A stretch of 64,000 bases of DNA from Pseudaminobacter sp047739745 (lineage in GTDB: Bacteria > Pseudomonadota > Alphaproteobacteria > Rhizobiales > Rhizobiaceae), in the NCBI RefSeq assembly GCF_047739745.1, contig NZ_JBLLVA010000017.1:38753-102752 (forward strand). The letters run 5' to 3'. The notes under the pieces are model-generated. The model worked only from the letters and a program-made list of their open reading frames with translations, did no database searches and was not told the origin of the DNA. This document shows positions 16,136-23,923 of this stretch, one piece after another; the stretch's first letter is position 1, and every line of letters starts with the position of its first letter. Both the position numbers and the translations under genes were made by a program.

Positions 16136-18511
16136 TTACAGTCTAGTGCTTCTCAGCCGCAACGAGTTGGTAATCACGCTGACGGACGAGAGCCCCATGG
16201 CGGCGGCTGCAATGACGGGCGAGAGCAGGATGCCGAACCATGGGTAGAGGATGCCCGCTGCGACCGGAACACCGGCTGCGTTGTAGATGAACGCGAAGAA
16301 CAGGTTCTGCCGGATGTTGCCCATGGTTGCCCGGCTGAGCTGCTGGGCACGAACGATGCCCTGAAGATCGCCCTTGAGCAGCGTAACGCCGGCGCTTTCG
16401 ATGGCGACATCTGTTCCAGTGCCCATGGCGATCCCCACATCGGCCGCGGCAAGCGCCGGAGCGTCGTTGACGCCATCGCCGGCCATGGCGACGATCCTGC
16501 CTTCCTTGCGCAGCCGCTCGACGATCGCTCCCTTGTCCTCGGGAAGCACTTCCGCTTCGACATTTGTGATGCCGAGCTTGCGCGCCACCGCCTCGGCGGT
16601 GGTTTTGTTGTCGCCGGTCAGCATCACCACGCGGATGCCCTGTTCGATCAGCGCCTTGACCGCGGAGGGGGTCGAGGCCTTGATCGGATCGGCGATCGCG
16701 AACAGAGCAGCAGGCGCCCCATCCATGGCCATGAAGACGACTGTCGCACCATCGTTGCGGAGCTTGTCGGCGTCGCTCGCCAGAGCGGCAACGTCGATGC
16801 CTGCTTCTGACATGATACGCTGGTTGCCGATGATCAGCTTTTTGCCATCGACAGTCCCCGTGACGCCCTTGCCGGTCGGGCTTTCGAAGTCCTTCACGTC
16901 ACCGATGGCCAGACCACGCTCCTGCGCGGCGCTGACGATGGCATCGCCAAGCGGATGCTGGCTCGAGCGTTCGAGAGCGGCCGCCAGACGCAGCAACTCG
17001 TCCTCCGGCTGACCGGCTGCCGGAACGATGGCCGTCACCTTCGGCCGGCCTTCCGTCAGCGTGCCGGTCTTGTCGACGACAAGCGTGTCGACCTTTTCGA
17101 AGCGCTCCAGTGCCTCGGCGTCCTTGATCAGCACGCCAAGTCCGGCGCCCCGGCCGACCCCGACCATGATCGACATCGGAGTGGCGAGGCCGAGCGCGCA
17201 GGGGCAGGCAATGATCAGAACGGCGACCGCCGCGACCATGGCATGGGCGAAACGCGGTTCGGGGCCGACCATGAACCAGACGATGAAGGCGACGATGGCG
17301 ATCACGATGACGGCAGGCACGAACCAGCCAGAGACATCGTCGGCAAGACGCTGGATCGGCGCGCGCGAACGCTGGGCATCTGCCACCATGCGCACGATCT
17401 GCGACAACATCGTATCACGGCCAACCTTGCCGGCCTCCATCACAAAGCCGCCGGTCTGGTTCATTGTACCGCCGATGACCCTGGCGCCGACTGCTTTCGT
17501 GACGGGCATGGACTCGCCGGTGATCATGGATTCGTCAACGGAACTGCGTCCCTCGACGAGCGTGCCATCGACCGGGACCTTTTCGCCGGGGCGCACACGC
17601 AGGCGGTCGCCGACCATTACCGCGTCGAGCTCGACATCCTCGTCCGTTCCGTCCGCCTTGACGCGGCGGGCGATCTTGGGGGCAAGGTCGAGCAGCGCAC
17701 GTATCGCGCCTCCCGTCTGCTCGCGGGCGCGCAGTTCCAGAACCTGCCCGAGCAGCACCAGAACGGTGATGACGGCCGCAGCCTCGAAATAGACAGCGAC
17801 CGCCCCACCCATTGTCCTGAAGGTATCCGGAAATACGCCGGGCGCGACCGTGGCGACCACGCTGTAAATCCAGGCAACGCCGGTTCCCATCGCGATGAGG
17901 GTGAACATGTTGAGGTGGCGCGTGACGAGCGATTGCCATCCGCGCTGGAAGAAGGGCCATCCGGCCCACAGGACAACAGGCGTCGCCAGCACGAGCTGCA
18001 GCCAGTTCGACGTCTGCGGACTGAGAAACATATGCAGGTCAATGAGGTGTCCGCCCATTTCGAGCAGGAATACCGGGAGCGTCAGAACCAGGCCAATCCA
18101 GAAGCGGCGGCGCATATCGAGATATTCTTCGCTCGGACCAGTGTCGAGAGACGGCATTTCCGGTTCCAGCGCCATGCCGCAGATCGGGCAATTGCCTGGG
18201 CCTGGCTGACGGATTTGCGGATGCATCGGGCAAGTGTAGATCGTCCCTTCCGCCACTGGCGCGGCGGCGGCTTTTGCCTGCCCGCCATGCGGATCCGCAT
18301 AAGCAGCCGGATCGGCCTGGAACTTGCCCTTGCATTTCGCCGAGCAGAAATGGAACGTCTTTCCATCATGCTCAGCATGATGTTCCGTCCTGGCCGGATC
18401 GACATCCATGCCGCAGACGGGGTCCTTCGCCATCCCCGTCTTGTGAGCAGAATGATCATGTGCCGCATGGTCGTGCGAACCATGCGAATGCTGGTGTTGA
18501 TGCGCCGGCAT
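16136..18511 (-). CDS. copA: Cu(+)-exporting P1B-type ATPase with YHS and metal-binding N-terminus
   Basis: A 791-residue copper-exporting ATPase. A His-rich leader (residues 2-23), a YHS-type domain (DPVCGMDVDP, about 31-75) and a HMBD domain (YTCPMHPQIRQ...GNCPICGMAL, about 92-115) replace classical HMA domains. The core has the phosphatase motif ITGES, membrane IACPCALGLATP, DKTGTLTEG and GDGVNDAPAL. The Cu(I) P1B-1 signature is present: YN in TM7 (FIYNAAGVP) and MGLSSVSV in TM8. It is transcribed divergently from copZ from a 100-base region with two facing MerR-type promoters, the expected layout for copper homeostasis. Confidence 0.94.
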   Translation of the reverse strand: MPAHQHQHSHGSHDHAAHDHSAHKTGMAKDPVCGMDVDPARTEHHAEHDGKTFHFCSAKCKGKFQADPAAYADPHGGQAKAAAAPVAEGTIYTCPMHPQIRQPGPGNCPICGMALEPEMPSLDTGPSEEYLDMRRRFWIGLVLTLPVFLLEMGGHLIDLHMFLSPQTSNWLQLVLATPVVLWAGWPFFQRGWQSLVTRHLNMFTLIAMGTGVAWIYSVVATVAPGVFPDTFRTMGGAVAVYFEAAAVITVLVLLGQVLELRAREQTGGAIRALLDLAPKIARRVKADGTDEDVELDAVMVGDRLRVRPGEKVPVDGTLVEGRSSVDESMITGESMPVTKAVGARVIGGTMNQTGGFVMEAGKVGRDTMLSQIVRMVADAQRSRAPIQRLADDVSGWFVPAVIVIAIVAFIVWFMVGPEPRFAHAMVAAVAVLIIACPCALGLATPMSIMVGVGRGAGLGVLIKDAEALERFEKVDTLVVDKTGTLTEGRPKVTAIVPAAGQPEDELLRLAAALERSSQHPLGDAIVSAAQERGLAIGDVKDFESPTGKGVTGTVDGKKLIIGNQRIMSEAGIDVAALASDADKLRNDGATVVFMAMDGAPAALFAIADPIKASTPSAVKALIEQGIRVVMLTGDNKTTAEAVARKLGITNVEAEVLPEDKGAIVERLRKEGRIVAMAGDGVNDAPALAAADVGIAMGTGTDVAIESAGVTLLKGDLQGIVRAQQLSRATMGNIRQNLFFAFIYNAAGVPVAAGILYPWFGILLSPVIAAAAMGLSSVSVITNSLRLRSTRL

Positions 18512-18619
18512 CGACGAGTCCTCCGTTTTCGCTTTCGAGCGGCGTTTATCTATCGCTCCTGCCCATGGCAGATCATACGACCATCAAACGCACGATCCGG
18601 TTTGCCTTCCAGGAAGGTC

Positions 18620-18650
18620 AGTGTGCAGCTTGCCACCGTTGTAAGGTCAA
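18620..18650 (-). promoter_or_regulatory. MerR/CueR-type promoter of copA
   Basis: Minus strand: TTGACC, a 19-base spacer containing TTACAACGGTGGCAAG, then CACACT. The spacer dyad is identical to that of the facing copZ promoter over about 22 bases, so the two form a large inverted repeat. Confidence 0.8.
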
Positions 18651-18674
18651 GCCAAAAATTCGTTTTCGCAGCTC

Positions 18675-18705
18675 TTGACCTTACAACGGTGGCAAGCCCC
18701 ATTTT
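18675..18705 (+). promoter_or_regulatory. MerR/CueR-type promoter of copZ
   Basis: TTGACC, a 19-base spacer (TTACAACGGTGGCAAGCCC), then CATTTT. It is followed by AGGAGG and the copZ ATG, and is the mirror image of the copA promoter at 18620-18650. Confidence 0.8.
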
Positions 18706-18731
18706 CATGAAAGCCAAACAAGGAGGCCTTC

Positions 18732-18941
18732 ATGTATCTCTTCAACGTTCCGAACATGACATGCGGCGGATGCGCCAAATCGGTGACCAAGGCGCTTCAG
18801 AGCGTCGATGCCAGTGCGAAGATCGAGACCGACCCTTCCAGGCGCGAAGTGCGCGTTCAGTCCTCGGCGACCGAAGCCGACTTTCGGGCCGTTCTGTCCG
18901 AAGCGGGCTATCCCGTCGACGACAAGCCGGCGGCGGCCTGA
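18732..18941 (+). CDS. copZ: CopZ-like copper chaperone
   Basis: A 69-residue single HMA domain with the metal site M-T-C-G-G-C (residues 9-14), the usual length and fold pattern of Atx1/CopZ chaperones. It likely carries Cu(I) in the cytoplasm to CopA or to a regulator. An AGGAGG site precedes the ATG. It is divergent from copA and followed by a good terminator. Confidence 0.88.
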   Translation: MYLFNVPNMTCGGCAKSVTKALQSVDASAKIETDPSRREVRVQSSATEADFRAVLSEAGYPVDDKPAAA

Positions 18942-19002
18942 CGCAAGGGCCGTAACGCCTGGCAGCTGGCCATGGGTCAACAATAATCTTCGAACGCAAT
19001 GA

Positions 19003-19033
19003 AGGGGCGGCCATTTGGCCGCCCCTTTTCTTT
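19003..19033 (+). terminator. Rho-independent terminator of copZ
   Basis: GGGGCGGCC, ATTT, GGCCGCCCC followed by TTTTCTTTT. Confidence 0.9.
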
Positions 19034-19168
19034 TCTGTCATTTGACATGATCAATTGCGCTCTCCCCTGCACAGCCCGCGGCCATGGCCTGACATCGTGC
19101 ACCGCCGTCGGGATCGGTGAAGAATGCGCCGGTTTGCCCATGCATAAGGATTTTGTTGCGAGGGGGAG

Positions 19169-19204
19169 TTGACACGATAACATATGAACAGGTATTCAAG
19201 TGTT
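19169..19204 (+). promoter_or_regulatory. Promoter with ArsR/SmtB operator before the CDF exporter
   Basis: TTGACA (19169-19174), an 18-base spacer and TATTCA (19193-19198). An imperfect inverted repeat (AACATATGAA, six bases, TTCAAGTGTT) covers the -10. The right half-site is identical to that of the operator at 3051-3080, so the two ArsR paralogs may cross-regulate. Confidence 0.75.
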
Positions 19205-19236
19205 ATATTGATAGCACCAACCGGACTGGAACGGCC

Positions 19237-20244
19237 ATGGCAGACAATCCTCACTCCCACGGTGACCATAAGGGTCACGATCATTCGAACGGACATGATC
19301 ATGACCACGATCATGATCATTCACACGTCCCCACGGTGACGAAGGACAATGAGCGCAAGATCCTCATCTCCTTCCTGATCATCTTCTCCTTCATGGTCGT
19401 CGAGGCTGTCGGCGGCGTCATTTCCGGTTCGCTTGCGCTGCTTGCCGATGCCGGTCACATGCTGACCGATGCGATCGCGCTCGGACTTGCCTATGTCGCG
19501 TTCCGTCTCGGACGCCGTGCCGCCGATTCGCAGCGCACCTTCGGATATGCCCGCTTTGAAGTGATCGCCGGCCTGATCAACGCTCTGACCCTGTTCGGTA
19601 TCGTTGGCTGGATCCTCTACGAAGCCGTCGAGCGCTTCCAGGAGCCGCAGCCGGTTCTCGCCGGATCGATGTTCGTCGTGGCCCTCATTGGCCTGTTGGT
19701 GAACGTCTTCGTCCTCTGGTTTCTGACGCGCGGTGATACCGATCACGTCAACGTCAAGGGTGCGGTGTTGCACGTGATGGGTGACCTGCTCGGCTCGGTT
19801 GGCGCCATCGTTGCAGCCGTGGTGATCTGGTACACGGGATGGACGCCTATCGACCCGATCCTGTCGGTCTTCGTATCGCTGCTGATCCTGCGCAGCGCCT
19901 GGAGCCTGCTCAAGAACACCATGCATATCCTGCTCGAAGGCGCGCCCGCCAATGCTGGCAGCACGCAGATTGTCGAGCATCTTCGCAAGACCGTTCCCGG
20001 AATCCAGAACGTTGGCCATATCCACGTCTGGTCTTTGACCTCGGGTCGGGTGCTGGCGACGCTTCAGGTGCACCCGATGGATGGTGTCGACGTCCGTGCG
20101 CTGGTCAGGCAGGTCGAGGCTGAGCTGAAGTCGAAGTTCAACATCGACCACCCCACGATCGGCATCGATTGGGATGGAGATGCGAGTTGCAGCATCGAAA
20201 AGCCCAGCGAAGCCTCCGTCTCGCATGCCGGTCATTCGCACTGA
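19237..20244 (+). CDS. Cation diffusion facilitator (Zn-type exporter)
   Basis: A 335-residue CDF exporter of the CzcD/ZitB/DmeF group. The N-terminal 30 residues are His-rich (HDHDHDHDHSH). Six transmembrane segments follow; TM2 carries HMLTD (H-x3-D) and TM5 HVMGD (H-x3-D), the tetrahedral site typical of Zn/Cd/Co exporters. The cytoplasmic C-terminal domain spans about 230-320 (GHIHVWSLTSGRVLATLQVH). I start at MADNPHSH; an upstream extension is poor. It is controlled by the SmtB-like operator at its promoter and is followed by its likely repressor at 20286. Confidence 0.9.
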   Translation: MADNPHSHGDHKGHDHSNGHDHDHDHDHSHVPTVTKDNERKILISFLIIFSFMVVEAVGGVISGSLALLADAGHMLTDAIALGLAYVAFRLGRRAADSQRTFGYARFEVIAGLINALTLFGIVGWILYEAVERFQEPQPVLAGSMFVVALIGLLVNVFVLWFLTRGDTDHVNVKGAVLHVMGDLLGSVGAIVAAVVIWYTGWTPIDPILSVFVSLLILRSAWSLLKNTMHILLEGAPANAGSTQIVEHLRKTVPGIQNVGHIHVWSLTSGRVLATLQVHPMDGVDVRALVRQVEAELKSKFNIDHPTIGIDWDGDASCSIEKPSEASVSHAGHSH

Positions 20245-20285
20245 TCAACCCGACCTGCTCACACAGCAATACTGGAGAAAGAGTG

Positions 20286-20630
20286 GTGAACAACATGGAA
20301 CCGATCTCGACCCAGGAACTGGATGTGCTCTCCGAAACCTTCCGCCTGCTGGGTGACCCCAGCAGGCTCAGGATTTTGCTTCATTGCGAAGACGGACCGA
20401 AGTCCGTGACGGACATTTCCGAAACGCTCGACCTGTCACAGTCCCTTGTCAGCCACCATCTGCGCCTGCTTCGCGGCGCAAGGCTGATGACGCGGGTGAG
20501 GCAGTCGAAGCAGATGTTCTACGAAATCTCCGACCACCATGTCGGTGATGTCCTTCTTGAAATGCTCTCCCATGTCCGAGAGGAAAGAGATCACGGCTCG
20601 CTGGCTGAAAACGTCACTTCTCCCTCCTGA
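20286..20630 (+). CDS. SmtB-type ArsR metal-sensing repressor (second copy)
   Basis: A 114-residue ArsR repressor (from GTG at 20286), close to the protein at 2630-3022: shared FRLLGDPSRL, LVSHHLRLLRGARL and FY.I.D.HV. The alpha-5 zinc site is intact: D83-x-H85 and H96-x2-E99. The start is a choice: GGAG at 20274 is 8 bases before the GTG at 20286, whereas ATG 20295 is too far; GTG 20283 is also possible. It lies 41 bases after the CDF exporter gene, probably in its operon, giving feedback through the operator at 19179-19204. Confidence 0.88.
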   Translation: MNNMEPISTQELDVLSETFRLLGDPSRLRILLHCEDGPKSVTDISETLDLSQSLVSHHLRLLRGARLMTRVRQSKQMFYEISDHHVGDVLLEMLSHVREERDHGSLAENVTSPS

Positions 20631-20676
20631 GCGAGCAGCAATCTGGTAGGGAGCGCTGCATTTGCAGAAGCGGTGT

Positions 20677-20906
20677 TCAGTTCGATAGTTTCGCGTCGAT
20701 CAGCCTCGATATCTCCTCGAAGGACATCCCTCCGGTTGTGAGTTCGCCGTTGATGAAAAATGAAGGTGTCCCTGTCACGCCGAACGCATTGACCGCCTGT
20801 TGGGTGAGTTCCTGAAGAGGGGTCAGTCCGTTCTGATCGCTGAGGACCCTCTCGAACTCTTCACGGTCGATGTCGAGCCGAGCACTGCCCGCATGGCGTC
20901 TGTCGA
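20677..20906 (-). pseudogene. C-terminal remnant of a DsbA/BdbD-like thioredoxin-fold protein
   Basis: Minus-strand reading frame without a start, about 75 codons, ending in GVTGTPSFFINGELTTGG and SFEEISRLIDAKLSN. The cis-Pro segment GVTGTPSFFING is diagnostic of the DsbA family. The N-terminal half, including the CxxC, is missing; the frame abuts the decayed NTF2-like gene, so a deletion has fused the two remnants. Confidence 0.7.
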
Positions 20907-21333
20907 TTAGTTGGCGGGAGGACTGACCTGCCAGACTTCGGCCACAAGCTTGCTGTCGCGGTAGGTGGCGACATAGAGGACCGGCACGGTTGTCTTGCCC
21001 TTGAAAGTCACGTTGACGGAGACCGTGGTTCCAACAGGGTTCACGCCTTCGACACCATCGCCGATCTCGGCGGACAGCGTGCCTTGCGGACGGAGAACTT
21101 TGACCAGACCCCGGCGATTTCGTCCGACGTGGTGTAGGTCTTGCTCAACGGGTCACCCACCCATTCGAGGCGCGCGCTTTCACCATATGTGCGGTAATCG
21201 CTTCGACATTTCCTCTCGCGATTGCCGCGAGGCGGGATCTGTTCTCGTCGAGCGCCGGACTGGCGAAGCTGGATCTTGCGCCTAGAAAAGTGACTGCAAG
21301 AGCAGTAGCTCTGACAGCAGAGCTATGGTTCAC
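20907..21333 (-). pseudogene. Frameshifted NTF2/SnoaL-like secreted protein
   Basis: Read leftward from a GTG at 21333: a signal-peptide-like start (VNHSSAVRATALAVTFLGA), then DENRSRLAAIARGNVEAITAH. The frame then shifts: YGESARLEWVGDPLSKTYTT and DEIAGVWSKF continue in a second frame. After another shift it continues as QGTLSAEIGDGVEG, VNPVGTTVSVNVTFKGKTTV and LYVATYRDSKLVAEVWQVSP to a stop at 20907. The pieces together look like an NTF2/SnoaL-like fold of about 140 residues. Two frameshifts make it a pseudogene unless the sequence is in error. Confidence 0.65.
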
Positions 21334-21433
21334 GTCGATTTCCTTGTTCGATGACAGCTCAGAGACGCTGGTGGGGGTGCCGATATTCCAGCTATCGGCA
21401 AATAGTTCAGCGGATCGTGTACGATTACACACA

Positions 21434-21898
21434 TCAGTCGCCTGGCTGGGGGTCTTGTTCCGATCTCTCCTTCAGCGGCTCCATCGAAGTGCGATCACTA
21501 AGGTGATCATCCGGTATCTCCCGAAGGAAGCTCTGCCCCTGTTGCAGGCGTCGTCCAACTGTCTCGATGAATCCCTCGTAGCGTTCGCGACCTTTGGCCT
21601 GGGCCGCAGCGTTCGCGTCGCCGGTCAGTGGCGGCGTGACGGACAGCCAGAAGCGGACGTAAAGGGCAAGCGTCTCGGCTGTAATGCCGAGGTCGCGCTC
21701 GATCCGCTGGATCTGCCTTGTCATCCGATCAAGGCGGCGCGTCAGGGCGGCCTCGCGCTTATCTGCGCCATCGGGTGAAAGAAACGATGCGACCGCGGCC
21801 TCGACGATCGCCGAACGCGAGATTTTCTTGCGGTCGGCGAGATCAGCGATCTGGCGCAGCATATCAGGCGGGAAATACACATTCATCCGGTCGCGCAT
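21434..21898 (-). CDS. Ribbon-helix-helix (CopG-like) protein of the transfer region
   Basis: A 154-residue protein with an N-terminal ribbon-helix-helix (MNVYFPPDMLRQIADLADRKKISRSAIVEAAVASFL, residues 5-40), then a helical segment with RRLDRMTRQIQRIERDLGI. Proteins of this kind sit next to traG in related mobile elements and are thought to act as accessory DNA-binding or regulatory factors. It starts 4 bases after the traG stop, as the last gene of the leftward traG unit. Confidence 0.8.
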   Translation of the reverse strand: MRDRMNVYFPPDMLRQIADLADRKKISRSAIVEAAVASFLSPDGADKREAALTRRLDRMTRQIQRIERDLGITAETLALYVRFWLSVTPPLTGDANAAAQAKGRERYEGFIETVGRRLQQGQSFLREIPDDHLSDRTSMEPLKERSEQDPQPGD

Positions 21899-21901
21899 GG
21901 T

Positions 21902-23893
21902 TCAAAGATCCATATTGTCGTTGGGGTCCATCGCGACCTGGCGAGCGATGCCGCTCATCTGGCGACGAAGCGCTTGCCGCTGGCGCGCGGCGTCCTCGGG
22001 TTCGTCGTCGAGGAAGGCCTTGAACTCGTCGGCAGGGTTCGGGTCGGTGGTTTCCTTGACGATGGCGACATGGTCGGGAAGCTCGGGTTCACGACGAAGG
22101 CCGCTATTCGCCGCGTCCTGCTCAGCCTTTTGAATCTCGGCGAGCAGGGCTGCGTCCGGCGCCTGTGGCTTCAGCTCCGTCCAGGCGTCCTTGCGCGTCG
22201 TGCGGCTGGTCTTGGTCGGGTCCGGTGGCGGCAGTACGCGCTCGGTGAAGCGCTTGTCCTCGAAGTAGCGCGCCTTGTTGGCCCGGATCGGCGGGGTCGC
22301 CGCCAGCATGACGATTTCGTCGTTGGGCGGAAGCTGCATGATCTCTCCGGGCGTCAGCAGCGGGCGAGCGGTTTCCGAGCGGGACACCATCAGGTGGCCG
22401 AGCCAGGGCGACAGGCGGTGCCCGGCATAGTTCTTCATCGCCTTCATTTCGGTAGCGGTGCCGAGCGCATCCGAGACGCGCTTGGCGGTGCGCTCGTCAT
22501 TGGTGGCGAAGCTCACGCGGACATGGCAGTTGTCGAGGATCGAGTTGTTGGCGCCGTAGGCTTTTTCGATCTGGTTCAGCGACTGGGCGATGAGGAAGGC
22601 CTTCATGCCGTAGCCGGCCATGAAGGCGAGCGCGCTTTCGAAGAAGTCGAGGCGGCCGAGGGCCGGAAACTCGTCGAGCATCATCAGTACCCGGTGCCGT
22701 CGGGCCTTGGTGTGCAGATCCTCGGTCAGGCGACGGCCGATCTGGTTGAGCACGAGCCGGATGAGGGGCTTGGTGCGCGAGATGTCGGATGGCGGGACCA
22801 CGAGGTAGAGGGTCGCCGGCCGCGTGTCCTCGATCAGGTCGGCGATGCGCCAATCGCAGCGCCGCGTCACCTCGGCGACGACGGGATCGCGGTACAAACC
22901 CAGAAAGGACATGGCGGTCGACAACACGCCGGAGCGCTCATTGTCGGACTTGTTGAGCAGCTCGCGGGCCGTCGAGGCGATAACGGGATGTGGACCGGCT
23001 TCGCCGAGATGCGGCGTGGTCATCATCGCCGCCAGTGTGGTCTCGATCGGACGCTTGGGGTCGGACAGGAAGCTTGCGACGCCGGCAAGGGTCTTGTCCT
23101 TCTCGGCATAGAGGACGTGAAGGATCGCGCCGACCAGCAGGGAGTGGCTGGTCTTCTCCCAGTGATTGCGCTTCTCCAGCGAGCCCTCGGGGTCGACCAA
23201 CACGTCGGCCACGTTCTGAACGTCGCGCACCTCCCATTCGCCGCGCCGCACCTCGAGCAGAGGATTGTAGGCGGCCGATTTTGGATTGGTCGGATCGAAC
23301 AGCAGCACGCGACCGTGCTTGGCGCGGAAGCCGGCGGTAAGCTGCCAGTTTTCGCCCTTGATGTCGTGGACGACGACGGAGCCCGGCCAGGTCAGAAGGG
23401 TCGGAACGACGAGACCGACGCCCTTGCCGGATCGAGTTGGCGCAAAGCACAGGACATGCTCGGGGCCGTCATGTCGCAGATAGTCGCGATCAAGCTTTCC
23501 GAGGACAACCCCATCGGGATTGAGCAGGCCCGCCGCCTTGACCTCCTGCGGTTTCGCCCAGCGGGCGGAGCCGTAGGTTTCGATGTTCTTCTGTTCACGG
23601 GCTCGCCAGACCGACATGCCGATGGCGACCGCGATGGCGATGAAGCCGCCGGACGCAGCGATGAAGCCGCCCTTGGTGAAGACGCCCGGCGCATAAGCGT
23701 CGTAGAAGTACCACCACCAGAAGATGGCGGGGGGATAATAGATCGGCGTCCCGGCCAGCACGAACCACGGCGTGCCGAGCTGGGCCTGATAGCCGAGTTG
23801 CCACGCGACATACTGCGTCGCCCCCCAGGTGGTGAGGAGGATGATCAGAAAGACAGTGAGGATTTGACCCCAGAGGATTTTGGTGGCGGACAT
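21902..23893 (-). CDS. traG: TraG/VirD4 conjugative coupling protein
   Basis: A 663-residue hexameric ATPase that couples the relaxase-DNA complex to the type IV secretion channel. Two to three N-terminal membrane segments (residues 8-28, 45-65, 75-95) precede the nucleotide domain, with Walker A FAPTRSGKGVGLVVP (about 150-165) and Walker B RVLMMLDEFPALGRL (about 400). KAFLIAQSLNQIEKAYG is a further family motif. It lies between the relaxase gene and the small RHH gene. The trb/virB channel genes usually found next are absent; the metal-resistance block occupies that side, so they may lie further left. Confidence 0.93.
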   Translation of the reverse strand: MSATKILWGQILTVFLIILLTTWGATQYVAWQLGYQAQLGTPWFVLAGTPIYYPPAIFWWWYFYDAYAPGVFTKGGFIAASGGFIAIAVAIGMSVWRAREQKNIETYGSARWAKPQEVKAAGLLNPDGVVLGKLDRDYLRHDGPEHVLCFAPTRSGKGVGLVVPTLLTWPGSVVVHDIKGENWQLTAGFRAKHGRVLLFDPTNPKSAAYNPLLEVRRGEWEVRDVQNVADVLVDPEGSLEKRNHWEKTSHSLLVGAILHVLYAEKDKTLAGVASFLSDPKRPIETTLAAMMTTPHLGEAGPHPVIASTARELLNKSDNERSGVLSTAMSFLGLYRDPVVAEVTRRCDWRIADLIEDTRPATLYLVVPPSDISRTKPLIRLVLNQIGRRLTEDLHTKARRHRVLMMLDEFPALGRLDFFESALAFMAGYGMKAFLIAQSLNQIEKAYGANNSILDNCHVRVSFATNDERTAKRVSDALGTATEMKAMKNYAGHRLSPWLGHLMVSRSETARPLLTPGEIMQLPPNDEIVMLAATPPIRANKARYFEDKRFTERVLPPPDPTKTSRTTRKDAWTELKPQAPDAALLAEIQKAEQDAANSGLRREPELPDHVAIVKETTDPNPADEFKAFLDDEPEDAARQRQALRRQMSGIARQVAMDPNDNMDL

Positions 23894-23923
23894 TGGCCGG
23901 TTCCTTTCTTGCTGATTGTGGGG

